Assembly: GCF_040436345.1 (NCBI RefSeq)
Contig: NC_133223.1
Coordinates: forward strand, 15,987,613-16,051,612
Source of the DNA: Pagrus major
Lineage: Eukaryota; Chordata; Actinopteri; Spariformes; Sparidae
Direction: 5' to 3'
DNA length: 64,000 nt
Part shown: piece by piece, positions 26,067-41,000 of the stretch
How the letters are laid out: every line of letters begins with the position of its first letter
Position numbering within the stretch: position 1 is the stretch's first letter
Translations under genes and position numbers: made by a program
The notes under the pieces: model-generated
Seen by the model: only the letters and a program-made list of their open reading frames with translations
Told to the model about the DNA's origin: nothing
Database searches by the model: none

Positions 26067-29000
26067 CACATGCCTATGCCCTGTACAACAAGTGTGAAAA
26101 AAAAAGCCTGTCTCCAGCCCTGTGTTACAGTATTTGCCCTCCTGGTGGCTGAAGTGTGAGAAAGTTTGAGTTGTGGAGATCCTCTCGCTTTCACACAATT
26201 TCTAGATCCCTGACATAACATGCTAGATTTTCATGCTAAATTAAATGTGATTCAGCATTATGCTGCAAGGATGAGTACGCTAACCGATTAGTCAATCGGC
26301 AGAAAAATAATCAACTATTTTGATAACAGGCCACTGGGATACATTTTACACGAGCTAGTTTTTCATGTTTGATGTTACTCTCACGGCTAGTTTATAATGA
26401 ATAATAACAGCGTGCTTGTGTTGTTTAATTTTCCAACAGAATATTCATAATTCAGTCGATATATGTGCACATCTGTGGTACAAGATAAAACAAATAACCT
26501 GCTAATTTCCTTATCATTCAAACTGACAGCTGTCCACTCAGTGCTCTTTGTGTTGAGCTAAAAATAAAAATGCTTACGCAGATAGGTATTGTATTTAAAG
26601 GATTAACACCACTAAGAGAAGTCCCTGTGGGATTTACTTTATACTCTCAGTGCAGTTTAATGGACCGTCATATGTCTCAAATGACTTTGGGGAGGTGCTC
26701 AGTGTCAGAATGACTGCAGGGTGGGTGCAGTTTGCAGTTAATGTGTACAGAGAGAAGATGGATTAAATCAGATTAGAAGGACATCTACACCTCAGGGGGG
26801 CGTGATCACACGAAGGAGCTTTAAAGTGGCTGTAATCAATAGTTATAAATTAACAGAGGATCACTTAAATACTTGTATGTAAAAGGTGTTGCTTATTGTG
26901 ATGAACCTACGGAAAAAGATCGCCTGACTTTGCAGTGCTGGTTTTGAGCAACATTCAGCTAGCATCTTTCAGTTAGCTACTAGCTCGTGGCCATATGGGA
27001 ACATTTAGCAGCTAAATAGCCGGATATTTATCTCAGACCATGAAGACCAAAATAGAATGAATGAATGAATGAATCTTTGACTTACATTCCTTAGGTGGCT
27101 AGAAACATGGCTTTGCTTTCTTTCAGTAGACCTAATATGCTTTTTGTTTTTTTCCCTCTCCTTCAGTGTTTAATATACGTTCTTGTACATGTAAAAGATC
27201 TGAAAACACTGCTCCTGAAACCCCTCGTCAGTAGTCCGGCCTTTAGTTCCATGACCTTGTGACATTGCACTACATCACCATGTACACGGTAGAGGTTCGG
27301 ATAACTGGAAGCTGAAAACATGACGGAGCCGACCGGAGACATGGTGAGCTGAGCTGACTCAGGTGTGCGTGGGCTGACCAATCAGAGCAGACTGGGTAAT
27401 CGGGAGGGGGGGCCTTTAAAGAGACAGGAGCTTAAACAGAGCGTTTCACTGGTGTGAGCATTAAAGCATGTAAACCTATTCCAGTAGTAACCTAGATAGA
27501 TAATAATTTGAGTGCAATACACATAAACAAATCAGCGAACCAAAACAGTTGAAAAGTTTCGGTATGAAATGCAACTATATAGATCAACAAAACTCGATTA
27601 AAGCGGTTACAGGGGGTGATGGACAACTATTAAGAACATTCCCAAAGTGTCCCGGAGGTGTAAGAGTTTTCAGTTTTAAGTCTTCTTGCGAGAGATTCCA
27701 TGAGACTGCTGCACCGATGCTAAAAGCAGTACTTCCAGGATCAGTTCTGCTAGTATGCTGATGCTAATACTGCTCCATATATGCTAGATGTGTAAAAAAA
27801 CAACCTTTTACTAAGACTCGTGACCTCTGAGGCTCGTCTGTTCCAGGAAAACCTCTGAATGATCTTTGTTGTCCCACTGGGAATGAAAACTGTGTTTTAA
27901 ACCCTCAAATTTTGCTTACAGACAAATGATTCAGGGGTAGCTGGGTATTTTCATTACCCCCCACTTCTTGGCAAAGTATGATTTAGAATATATATTGAAA
28001 GGACTAGAGGTAATCATGTAGCATTATTCTAACAGGATAATGAAGAGGTGTTTGCTTGCTGTACCTCTTGGCTGGTTCACTGGCTCCATAACGTAAGCGT
28101 GGCCGACCACAGAGACAGCCAAGCCTCGTCCAGACCAGTATCATTAAAATATTTAGTGCACACTGAAAGACAAACAAACGATTATGCAAAGACCTTTAGT
28201 TTTCTGTAAAATGGTAGTAGTTCATGGCTTGTATGGGGGGCTGTGGAGTACAGCTACCTCTTTCTCTTCCTCTCTGTTACTTTCTCTTCCACTTTCTTCC
28301 AGGTCTGTGTTTTTCTGGCACTGATTCACTCTTTTGACTTCAGACTGAAATCTTCAGGTTTTGATATCGCACTGGTTTTCTGTCCGGCCAAGCCATGGTG
28401 GCAGCTTCCAAAGTACTGTAAGCTAGGAAGCCTGGGTAATACGAAGCATCTGCGCCTCTCACTCTCCCTGCAACCACAGTGGCTGTGGAGGTGCCAGAGA
28501 GTCAGGGTTGTGAAGGCATTTTTAGAGGAAAAACATGGCTGCCAGGCATCCCTTAGTGAGTGTTTGCTCCATTTCCAGACCTAACACGATCGTAACACAA
28601 ACATGTAATTAGAGAAGTGCAGAGTCAGACACCGCGGGCATTGTTTGGTCAAACACTTGTAATTACAGTGGAGAGAAAAATACAATCTGGAAATTGTACA
28701 ATGGACAAAACGTCAACAAAAAGTATGTCTCTATTAGGAATGGTTGAAATCGAATAGCAGAGTTGGATTTCCGCTACTGTGCTGCAAGAATGTAAGTGTT
28801 CTTCAGCATGAAGAACAATGTGCTGGTCTGTGGGATGGTAGTTTGCACCACAAAGTGGTGCAGGGGTCGGTTATAAGATTTGATTTTTGAGGTTAGGGGA
28901 TGGCAGGCCATGAGGACAAGGTCTTCGGTTCATAAGGTTCTCACATAAATATCAGGACTGGGTAACTCTCAGCTGGGTGAGGGAACAATTCTCTAGCCAC

Positions 29001-32000
29001 AACTTGAATTTAGGTGAGTGAGCTGCTGGTAAAATTCTGCTTTAAAACATTGAATTTGATTTTGAAATCTGAATCAGTGTTTCAAAGAAGGGTGCAGTCC
29101 ATCTTTTGATTTCTAGACATTGTGGGTAAAAAAGGGAGTGAGGTTTTGCTTCTTTTCTGTTCCTCATGTGGTGGTAAACCAAAAATCTTTGGGCTGAGGA
29201 CTGTTGGTCAGACGAATCAAGCTGTTTCAACAAGCTATTCATCACTTTGGTCTTTATGAAATAGTGATTTGTGATTGTGATTTTTACCGTTTTCAGGTAT
29301 TCTGTAGTAATTTATACTGGTATGTTGTAACATATTTTACCTTTTATCAAAAATTAGAGCTCTTGTGATTTGGATATTGCACCTGGCCATGAGTGCCGTA
29401 CTAAGTAACTTAAGTAAATACATAACTTGTGTCACTTCACCACACTAACGTAACATCATTTAAAAACAAATCACTCTTGAATCCTGGTCACAAACAGGAC
29501 ATGAACTCCGGTCTTTCGGAGGGAAGTCCCCTGACTTGAACTTTTCTCGCTCTTATACTCCCACACTAGAGGGACACTTGACCAGGGTGCTGTTTGATGC
29601 ATTTGGAGTGAGAGCGGGGAAAACGGAGAAACACCCAAGGCACTCATTGAAGTTTGAGTATAAAGTTGAAAAGCCTGACACCATAAAAGAATTTAATACC
29701 TTTTTTTAACCTTCACTCTACTCAAACTCTGAGTCTCCTCTTTTTTTGATATTGATGCTTCTTAGTTTAAAGCTTTTTGACAGTTCTAAGGAAAGCACAG
29801 GGCTCATTATAAGTCAGCCAATTGTGGTTTCTCCTCTCACTGTCCACATATTTTGCTATAATGAATCAAGACGGTTAGCGTAGTCATTTTTTCCATTACA
29901 GATAGAGTTTTCTCTTCTGCGGGAGTAGGAATGCAACTTAGAGGCTCATGTTGGTTGGATTGGTTTGTTTAATCATTGCATGGAAGCATCATCTGTTCTT
30001 ATAGGATGAGTTTGAGGCAACAACTTTGTCTGTTATAATAAATCGTATGCTAAATTGTTCCACAGACTTTGCGTTGCTTTTGTTATCCTGTAGACTCGCT
30101 GAGCAAAATGGGTCAGCAAACAAGGGAATGGATCCGTGTAATGAGTTTGTAGCGCCATGCTTTTTTAAACCAATCAATGACTTGGATTCAGCATGCCAAA
30201 CATGAAAGCAGCAGATTGACCTATGAAGATGTCCTGCATTTAAATCTAGGTCGGTAAGTCCACTGCAGTGTTAACAGTGATTCGCTGACAGCAACAAAAC
30301 AGAGTTTACGGGAATTTCGGTCTCTGATGTCGCAATCACTGTCAAATAAAGGAAAGGGGATGTTACAGCTTTTTTCCATGAGGGCAGCAGAATTATTAAG
30401 GGGTATTAAGATGATCAGTGTGGCCTCCTTCTCCTTTCAACATCCTTTCACCTTCATTCTTAGTCATACTTCACTTTGGGCACTCCACACACCCATTTAG
30501 CTTCACCCGTCCTCCTCTGCTCTGGTGTGGTTAGCTGCTTTCTCAGGCTGTAGTTAGTGTCTGTAAGTGGTGCTCGGGCCCGGGCACAGACATCCATCCC
30601 TGAGAAACTCCTTCCTCGGTGTGAATCGAGCAGGGTGCAGGTCTTCACGGGTGACTGAACACTGAGGAGCATTCAGGGCCCCCAGGCTCCCAGCGTGAAA
30701 GGTTGACCCACAATGAAGCCTCCTCCATTTGTATGAGCTTCATCGTCATTCAGATTGTGTCCTCGAGTATGGGAGTGTCGGTGTCTCAGCGCTGGAGTTT
30801 AGCATGCAGCACTCAGGCTTTCACATGATTATTCCCACAGACACTCAGCCTGGCACAGAGGGTGTTTTTAGCACCCAACTTTGCAGCTTTACACAACATT
30901 TAAACTTCTTTTTTAGCTCTTTTAAGGCCAGTACATTTACTTTATTGCTGTATTGTTAAGTTTCTCCACTCAAAGTCAACTCTAGCAGCAGACAGATGTT
31001 TCCTGCAAAAATATTTAAATAGACTCACAATACGGTCTTGGTGGGAAAGTTGAATGTCTAACTGCTAAAGACCTATTCTCCCCAGGAGTTGGTGGAGGCC
31101 AAGGCTGAGCTCAAAGCAGAGTATATGTTGGACTGAGCATGATTTGATTATTTATTTACCACTCATAGATATGTTTGACAATGTTTTATATCTTTTTGAA
31201 GTTTGAAAACTCTCTAGTTCCATCTTCTTTGAAGTATTCTTGACTGTAAAGTGGTATCACTATTGGAGAGGCAAGAAATAATAGATTAATCAATTAGTTG
31301 TCAACTACTACAATTAAAGGTGCAATATGTAAGAATTCAAGTTGAAAACCTTCAAATAATATCACCAGAATGTGAAAAAGCAACAGTTCTGATGCTATGA
31401 CGTCAGTGTATTTTGTTGCAGAGATATTTATTGAAGGTAGCATGCTAACCAACTAGCCCTGGCCTGCTCTTGTGCCAGTGGTGTAAACACCAACACTCCC
31501 CTGGTGCTCCAAGCTGCTGGCTAGCTACACGGCTAACTAAACTATAGCCACCAGCAGCTACAGTTAGTTTTTATTTAACTCCTGTATGACAGTAAACTGA
31601 ATCTCTTTGGGTTGTGAACAACACAAGACATTTGAGGACCTCATCTTGGGCTTCGGGAAACACTGTTTGATGTTATTCACCATTTTCTGACATTTCATAA
31701 ACCAAACAACTAATCGAGAGAATAATAGACGGATTAAACGACAATAAAATTGAACGTTAGTTATGAGAGAACGCTGAAGCCCTTAGGAAATACACGAAGC
31801 AGACATAATATTGTACATTGATTCGATCTCTGGAATTGGCTCAGCTGCGCTTGCATTAGCTGACTGGCTACCAGCTGACTGGTAATGTCCGGTCGTATCA
31901 TGCAGGTATCCTGTACAGCACAGCCATTACAACATTAAACTTTTGACAAGTACTCTACTGACTCCTTCATGCCAGTGATGTTTGCTGTGGCAGTTTCCTC

Positions 32001-35000
32001 CACCACCCTGAAATTGAAGTAAGTGTCGCATTTCTTCCCTGCCTGATCTCAGAGCCACAGACACATTATTTTAATTGTTGGATTGATTTGTGATTCTTTC
32101 CAATCAAGAGCATGTGTTTTCTCATATGAGAATCAAATACATTAAAGTTAGTCTGAAAAAACATTTTGACAGGGCCTGATCACATGTTTTGAATTTCCTT
32201 TCATGTGTGCGCAATAAACTCAAACATTCTGCCGTTCACACACTTTCTTTAAAGACCTGCAGATGGATGACTGATTTGTTTGGATTTTGGTGTATTGTGT
32301 GCTTCATTGTGATACATTTATTAGTCATGTTTATCAAGTCCTTTTGAAGCGTCCCCTGAGCTCCATATTGCAACTTCGGGGAAATCACAAGCACAGTTTC
32401 CCCTAAATCAGCTGTTTTCTCATATTTAAAGAGTTCCAGCAACTATCTCTTCGACACATGTGCTGGAGTCTCTGTTCCCCCACTTCACTTGGATGTCAGT
32501 TCTCCTGGCGTTTTACAGGGCTGACGGTGAAAAAGCTTGAAGATTAGTGCGGCATTTGTTGTTGTGGGATCCCCGCTAAGTTCACTTCCCTGACCCCTGA
32601 GGCTCCCCTCCCCTGCTGATCCCCCCTCCTCTCTGAGGTCTGGTATCCGTGAGAAGGCCCTACTCCAGCGCTGCTCCGGCAGGGCTCTCCCCCCACCGCT
32701 GAAAGGCCTTTCTCTCATTAGCATGCCCCTGGGGCTCCTCGGCCTGCTGTTGCCAAACAAACACAGCCAAGATCTTCTTCCCAGTCTCCCTCCCTGGTCA
32801 TCTCTTGCTTTCCGTCTTCCTCTGTCTGTGTTATTTTTAACAAGTTGTTTCTTACTGTATCATCCCTTCAGCATTCTCCTATTTCTCCCACCTTTTTCGG
32901 CTCTTTTAGCCCTCTGTACGATTCTCTGGTTCTCCCATTTCCACACGCGGTTTCCTCTGTTGTTTGGATCAGCCCAGAGGATGTTCGGTCTCCTTGTTTA
33001 GGAAATGTAGATCTTTCCTGTGTCCTTTTTCATGTGAGTTAGAAACCACCAGATGGAGGGAAGACAGCGGTCAGAGGTTGCTAATGTATGCTGCAGGAGC
33101 AGAGGGCATATGGTGCAAATCAGAAGATGAAGGGCTAAACCCCCCCTCTCGACTACACCACAGGACGCATGCACACTCCCCCTCTCCTGGACTGAGGTGA
33201 TTGTGTGTCCCTGTACTCTTGCTGAGTTGGGTTTTCACCCACTCTGTCGACTAAAGCCCCTCTCTGTTATAACAAACCTGTTGTCACCATGCAGGCACCT
33301 TGCTCTTAATTGGGACACCTGATAAGAGGGAGTGTGTTCAAGGCATAGGCGAGGATTTTTGTGTCGTTAGGAGGACAGATTTCACTTGAACTGAATTCCA
33401 AAACAGTCAGAGTTTTGCAAACATTATTGGTTTTCAGTATGTAAAGCTTGTGTTTAAATGGACTTGCTCCTCAGCCCGAGGCTAATACACAAGCTGATAA
33501 ATGTGAGCAATGTGCGTTTCTGTAAACCATGTTCACACTTTACATTTCTTTATGTTGCAACTTCACGTATCTTTAGGCTCAATTTTCAATTTGATCTTGT
33601 GACAACAATCTGGTTAGGGTTAAGGCACACAAACCACTTGGTTAAGGTAAGGAAAATATTACTTTATGACTTAAAATACCGGTTTTGTCACCACAAAAAT
33701 GAGTGGAGATGTCCAGACTTTTCGTTATTAACACCCAGTTTTGTCAACACTCACATGGCTGGAGATTTCCTGGTGCCTCGTAAAAAATACCCAGTTTTGT
33801 CACCACAAACACAGCTGGAGACGGCCAGATGTTTCGTTATAAACACAAAGTTTCTTTACCTCAAACGCATGGAAATGTCTTTCCAGCAGTTATAAACAAC
33901 CAGTTCTGTCACCACTGACACGGCTTGAGATGTAACGACGTTTCCTTAAAAATATCCAAATTTTGAAACACTGTCTTGAACAGTGGTCACTGGCTTAGCA
34001 GCCTTCTTGCCTAGCTATAACCGTCCCCTCCATCTCCTGACATAAAAGTCAGCTCATACACATGTAATGTGGCACGTTGCAAACTTACAAACCATTTTTA
34101 ATAGAGCTACCAAATCCCGGTTAATTTATCAACAAACCTGTCTTATTTTTGTTTGTAAGAATTTTACTGTCTTCTTATTTCATTGTTTGTTCTCATAAAA
34201 GCTCTTCTAGGAATGGGTGACTCAAATTAGCATCTGCTATAAACACTAATACTTGCAACGGACAGCTGTTGTATCTCTCCCTGTCAAATACAGCATAAAT
34301 AAATAAGTGAGGCACATTTTAACTGTGAAAGTGATAAATGACTGGGGGCACGCACTAACCTCAACCAAATCCCTTCTGACAAGACCTCTGCATCTTGAAA
34401 AAGGAACTGTGATGTACAGTGGAGAGGTGCCTTCGTGACGAGTCGAAGAGCGAACGTGAAGGGAGAGGGAGCGAGAGTATAAATTTGTGGGAGTGAGTGA
34501 ATGAGGGAACGAGAGAGGACAGGAGAGTAAGGGGGGAGAGAGGAAGAGAGAATCTGCTGAAAGGAAGCATTTTTGTTGGATGGGAGAAAAACAACCATGG
34601 AAACTCCATCAGAAGAAAACCAAGACCAGAGGGAGGACAAAAGAGGTACCAATGAGCGCTCACAAAGAGCCAGTTCAGTTCTTTTCACTGCTGTGTTTAC
34701 TGGGGCTTTAACCTACTCCAGCCTGCTTGGTTTCACTCTGCACAATAGTTGGGTAGATTCAGCTCAGCAGGGTTTTTTTTAATGTCAGTACAGCATCCTT
34801 TTTTTCACTGTTTGAACGCACATAATTGTTGATATTCCATTCGCCTCTGCAGAATTGTCATCTGTCATGTTTCCAGTGAGTTTTAATCCTGCAGTGCTTT
34901 GCTTGTGCTTGTTTTTTTTATGATCTAATTAGTTTAAGTATGTGGGGTGTTTTCAGCAGACCTCTCTCCTGCAGCAGGAGGGGTGCAGCATTTTGCCGCC

Positions 35001-38000
35001 GGTCATCATCATCATGCTAGTGTCACTTTTAAGGACACCGAGCCCGGTGCAGAATCAACAGCTGCTCAATCAAACCTCAGGGTGCATCTGAGTTGTTCTT
35101 TCAGCGGGGAGCGATGATTAATGAGGTGGATGAGGGGCTGGCAAGGAGAAAGATAAATGAACCAGACGTTACCGGTCTCACAGATAGATAGCCGTGAGGA
35201 GTGTGAAAGCTGAAGAGAGAGGGAAAGTCATTAACTTGCTCACCTGCTTCTTGTAGGACTCAGCAGGGATCATTGATTTCCCTGTTGCTCTTTGTTCTCA
35301 GCATTAATTCCAGGTAAAATGTTGCACATTCAGACAAGCTCTTTTCCCAAGAAAGGCTGTGGTGTTTCTCACGGTGCTTGATAATGGCAGATGCGGCAAA
35401 AGCAACTCTTTTAGTGATGTTTAATCATCTAGATTTTGTTCCAAAATTGGATGATTGAAAATGTTGACAACGTCATGTTTGACTAACAGTCAGTTTGTTA
35501 TTTTTAAATATGTCAGAAAATGGGCAACGATACCATCTCAGCTTCTCAGGTCCTCGTTAGTCTCGTCAGACCAACATTTAAATACTAGGGATGCACGATA
35601 TAGATTTTTTTCAGCTTAATACCAATACTGATTCTTCTTCTTCAAATGCATTGTAGTCTTCTTCTTCTTCTTCCTCTTGTTCTTCTTCTTCAAATGCATT
35701 GTAATCTTCCTCATTTTCTTCTTCTTGTATTTGCTGCACCTGTTAAATCAGTGAAAGCAATTTGGCTTCAGATTATTGGCTCCATTTAATGTCATTATCG
35801 GCGATAATAATCATCGATATCATGTATCCCCATTGAATATCCAAAAGTATTTTATTTACAGGGATATAAAACTGTTAGAACACAGAAAAGCAGCAAGTCC
35901 CCACATTTGAGAAGATGGAGCCAGATACTGTTTTTCATTTGGATTTTCTGTATTTGTCCATCAGTTTCATCTTGTTTCTAAATTCTGATGGAACGCTGTA
36001 CTTAGATGCTGCGGTGGATTATTTCTACAGCGAGGAGAAGTACATATCATTTAGTACTTTTTTAGTACCGCTATATGTACTCTTGAAACAAGGGATCCAA
36101 GTAAAGTAAGAATTGGTTTCCAGTTAACTGGACCTTATTTTTCTGGACTTTTTATTATTAGTATGAGACAGATGAGATATTTTAATCTAATATAATATTT
36201 AAATGTTGCAACATTCTGGTGGAACATTTTGTGGAACTGCCCGTTTCCCTACAGCTCTGATTATAGTACACTGCCAACCAGGGGTGCCAAGTTTTGTTAT
36301 TATTAGTAATTTACTTATGTCTTACTTCTTTAAAATATTTTTGGACTTTTAAAATAAAGATGGTAAAGGGCAGACAGGAAATGAGGATAAATAGAGACCT
36401 ATGAGTCTATGAAGCCCTTTAAGACCCTGTGTGTGATAGTGATACTGATCAGAGTTGACTCGACTCAACCATCATTTGCTCACACAAGTCGTATTCACAT
36501 ATTTACTCCTCTGCTGTACCCAAACACAGTTTATGAGCCATTACGGCCATCATTGCCTTTAATTGTCATTTAATATGTACACACATCTCCCTCAGCTCAT
36601 TTCACACACAGCCATGGGTGAGCTGCCGTCAACAGCTATTAGCTGACAGAGTGTAAGTTTCCGTTGTTAGATAAGTAAACAGTGAGACCACTTTTGTCCA
36701 ATTTCCAGGCTCAGATCCCCCCCGTCCCTCGAGGATGGCCATTATAGCCATTATGGCATTTTTAAGTATCGCTCCTCTCAAAGTGGAGGAGAGTGTGGAA
36801 AATGAGACTGTTTCTCATAAATGGTGCTTTGGCAGCTCGCCCCAATGAAGCAACAAACAACAACACTTAGCATCAGCTGTAAACAGACACATCTGGTCGC
36901 AATGAGGCTACATGATGGATTAAAACTCGCTTTGGACGGCCCTGGAACCAGCTTATTGTTCAGGAGGACTCAGGGATGAGATGGAAGAGATGCAACTTCT
37001 CATCACAAGTTGTGTGTGTCCAAGTGTTTATTTGTGAGAGCCAGCTTTGTTTGTATCAGAAATTCATACTTTGACTTTGTACATATGATTATGTGGCGCT
37101 TGTTTGTGTTTGTCTTGCATGTGATTCTTTGTTTGCGTAGGTGTGGGTGTGTCTGGTACGGACATCAGATTAAACAATGCTCTTCAAAAAGTCTGCTGCT
37201 CACTTGATCACAGCCAGTTGGTATTTCTTTACGTAATCGGGAGCGAATTTAGGCATTTTTTCCGTACTTTTTCCACCGAAGGGCCCAGCTGTTGGAAGAT
37301 TTCAGCTTTGTGTTGTCGACACGTGAGGTCTGATGTTGAAGGATGGTGGGTGGTGATGAAGCAGAGCCAGCTGCAGTTGTTAGTGTGATGAGTCTGAGCT
37401 CAAGCAAACTGTGGTGATGCATGGCTGGATTAACCTTTTTGGAGGCACTGGGGCAAACATTTGCTGTTGGGCCCCTGTTGCCCCCTGAACCTGTCAAGTA
37501 CAGTACATACAGCAAAAATATGTTTATTTGCAGCGTTTCAGTACTAGACATTCATCAGGTCTAGTACCAAAATGTTGCAAATAAAAGTTTTTTTCAAGTT
37601 AGACAGTACGCTGGCACCTGTGTTATGAAACAGATGTGCGACAGATGTGACTGCAGCCCCAGTAAGTAGTAAGTGGTCTTTGGATTGGGACTGCAAGTCT
37701 AGTTTTCCTTGATCAACAGTCCAAAAAGGAGGGAAGCGAAAAGAACCAGATAATGTTCGCATTTGAGAAGCTGGAACCTGTGCAATGCCACCATTATTGC
37801 TTGAAAAGTTGCTTCAACAATTAATTGAATGCAAAAAAATTTTGCAGCTCTTACTCCTGGAAAACAACCTGCCCCTGGGTTTTCTGTAAGTCTGTGGTGT
37901 TTTGATGGAAGACATCTATATTTAAGAAAAAGGCAACATGCCAGCACAATAAACTCTAAAAATAATAAAAGTGTTAGAACTAGATTTTGAAAAAAGATAG

Positions 38001-41000
38001 TGCCACCTGATTGATGGTGGACCCAGTTGATATTGTCCTTTTAAAGCAGTTACAAGGAACTTAAATCTTTTGTTGATTCTGGCGACCCCTGTGGACAAAA
38101 GCGGTATGAGCACCACTGTCTTGTTTCACAAAATAGTTTTTTTTTTTTTTTGCAAGATGCAGTAAGTACATCTGATAACTGTATGATAGTGAAACAAAGT
38201 GCCATTCATACCTAGGTTAGCCTATGTGTGGCCTACAGCTAACAGATTTGGGTTTTTTTGGTCGTAGTAATTTTGTTGAGAAAGCAAACAAAAGCTAACA
38301 TAACCTAGTAATGGTATGATTTCTCAGGGAATCTGACCCGATGACAGGCATTAAGAAAAACTTAAAAAGAAATAGCCTGTCTACGGTTTTGTTTGCTTAT
38401 TTAGGTCATATAGAGTCTTCAGCATTGAATGAAGACCAGTTAAATTATGCAAATTCCTTAACAAAAAAAACAAAAACTGGGGCGCCCTTGATTGCTTGAG
38501 GGTTAAGGCACCAACTATGAACGTGTACGGCCGTGGACATTTGTTGCGCATCATTCCATCTTTTCTTTCTCCCTCATTTTGTCTTGCTCTCCTGTTGATT
38601 ATCAAATAAACTTATAAAATGTTCAAAAAACAACCAGCAAAAAAAAAAAACTGACACACATTAATCCTAGGGGTCTTGGGGCCTCTGCAAGTCTGGGGTC
38701 TAGCACTGTCGTCATTAGGCGCAAGGCTAAGATGTACCCTCACTTTCTTGCCCACTGTGTCTAGCTGTGCCTCTGTCTGTTTGTCCGTCTGCGGGTCCGT
38801 GTGCCAGCTCGCCCGCTACTACTCACGTTGGTCTTAATGAGCCATCTCATTCACACATTGGACGGTTAGAGCTGCTTTGACAAACAGGATCCTCCTGGAG
38901 TGTGAAGTGGCTGCTGTGGCCCATTGTGGCTGAGCTATGTGCGGTGCTGGAGGGGGGCACACAGGATGGAGCTCAGCGGTGGGCTTGTCCTGGGCCTCAA
39001 GCCTGCGGGCCGGAAGAACGGGACCGTGGTTCACTGCCATTCTGAATGGCCCCTGAGAGTCCAGTGTGATGGACAGTGTAGGGCTGCACACACTGGCTCT
39101 TTGTATCAGGGTTTCTTGGACTCTCACTCTGTCTCTATTTTTTCTCTCTCACAATGTTATACATGCACACACGCTTTTTCTCACACAAGCGTCTTTTTTT
39201 TCCTCCCTCCTCGTGATCCCGATGCAGCAAACGTAGCCTCTGCTGTAAGGCCTGACATTGTCATTACAGACAGTCGCTAACTTGTCTGTGTTTCTCTCTC
39301 TCACACTCTGTTTTTCATTCTATCTTTCCTCCTCTCTCATTCATGTACTGTAGCAGCTAGTTGGAGAGTCTTGAAGTGGTTGGAGGTCTAACCAGGAGTA
39401 TTAGTCAGGGACTTGGGAGCATGTGAAAGTCATCAGAGGGAAAAGAGGGCCCAACGTGATTTTCATTTATGGCGCTCCACTCAGAACAAGCCAGCATGAT
39501 CCATTTAGTACGAGATTGTTGTTTGAAGAGTCACCAGCTCCTACTGCTGTTCGCTGTGGAGGAGGATGATTCGAACTAAAGTCTGCTGCCCTGCAATATC
39601 CTGTACTCTATGAAATCCCACACGGTGCAGAGAAAACAGTCTGTACTTGAGCTGTGAAGCTGTGTGGTAGGTTTACTGGTGCAAATACAAGAGTGGTGTC
39701 AATCTTCTCACCTAACTGTCAGCAAGAAAACGAATAAGCAAATTTCCCCAAATCTAAAATTGTTCCATCCAAAAGTGCAGCCCCACCTACCTCACAAAAG
39801 AAGGATCAACATGCAGCCTTCTATAAAGTCAGCAGATTTCATGATAAGGATGCACGTAATATCTCACAGACCCTGCGATTACTTCACAGTCCTTCCTCTA
39901 CTTTGAATCCATCAACTGAACGAAACTGATTTTACTCTGGCAGACTACTGTCCCCGTGGTACTTAGGGCAGGTCGACTTAAAAGTGGCGCTGGGCTTTCA
40001 TGTCGTTCCTGTCTCCCCTTCTGTCTAATACCAAGACTAAAGGCTTGCACAGAGGCCCTTTGTGAACAGAGCAGTATTCCAGAGGTTGCTAATAGTTGAA
40101 GTGGGTCCGTCCTTGTGCCAGTGTTGTTTCAGTCAGCCAGAGCAGAGTTATACCAACCTGCCAACATGTCAAGTCCAGCTGTGAAAATACCACCGCGGAT
40201 TTATTGTGTTATTAAGTATAACAGCCAGTAACTGACACAAGGTTTCTCCTTGAGAGAGCGATGTCTAACCAGCACTCTCAGTCTGGATGCTTCAAAAGCA
40301 AAGCAATCCTGTGGAACGGACACTAATCAAACAGATGGCGTATCGATCGGATTGGTGGCTTCCAAACATAATGTAGGTTTTCTCTCACTAAGTGCTCCAA
40401 GTTAGACAAGCATGGCAGATGCAGACATGTCAGTCTGACCTGCTCCATGACGGGCTCCAGGGAAGGGGGGGTTACATGGTCAGTGTGACCTTTTTTTAAA
40501 GAAGAAACGGCCTATAAACAGTTCTTATAGACGTCCCTTTCGGTGTTCAGACATTTTCAGATCCAGCGAAATTCAGGCAGTCGGGGCGGACTGACTGTCA
40601 TGATGATAATACGGCGTTCAGCACCGTGCTATCAGCTTTTAGACAGCTGATCTAATGGGAACAGTGACGCATTTCAAGGCAGGGTTGGAAACCAAAGAGA
40701 CACTTGATGAGTTGGGCAGCCACGCTGATTGTCATGTCATATTTGATTTAAATCAAATGCATTCATAATAAGCCAGTGTGACTGTTGTTGCTGGCTCTGT
40801 CACTCTGTGCACATTTAATATGAGAGATTTGGTAATGGAGATAAACCCTAACCACAGTTTTTCATATGGAAACATTTCTTCTCTTCACGGTGACAGCTAC
40901 TTGATTTATAGCAAAGATATAGTCTGCTAGAGGATCAGAACTACCTGACAGTGACAACCACTACAAGAGCAGCTCTTCCTTTTAAATGGACTCTGTTTAC

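Noticed and set aside
33458-33895. 145-codon plus-strand open frame
   Set aside because: Most of it is the read-through of the 56-bp minisatellite, whose units lack stops in this frame, so the similarity is to itself only.
34573-34596. Upstream TTG as the start of the gpm6b alternative exon
   Set aside because: A non-AUG start is unnecessary: the ATG at 34,597 lies in ACAACCATGG, a good initiation context, and matches the MET start of known M6B long isoforms.
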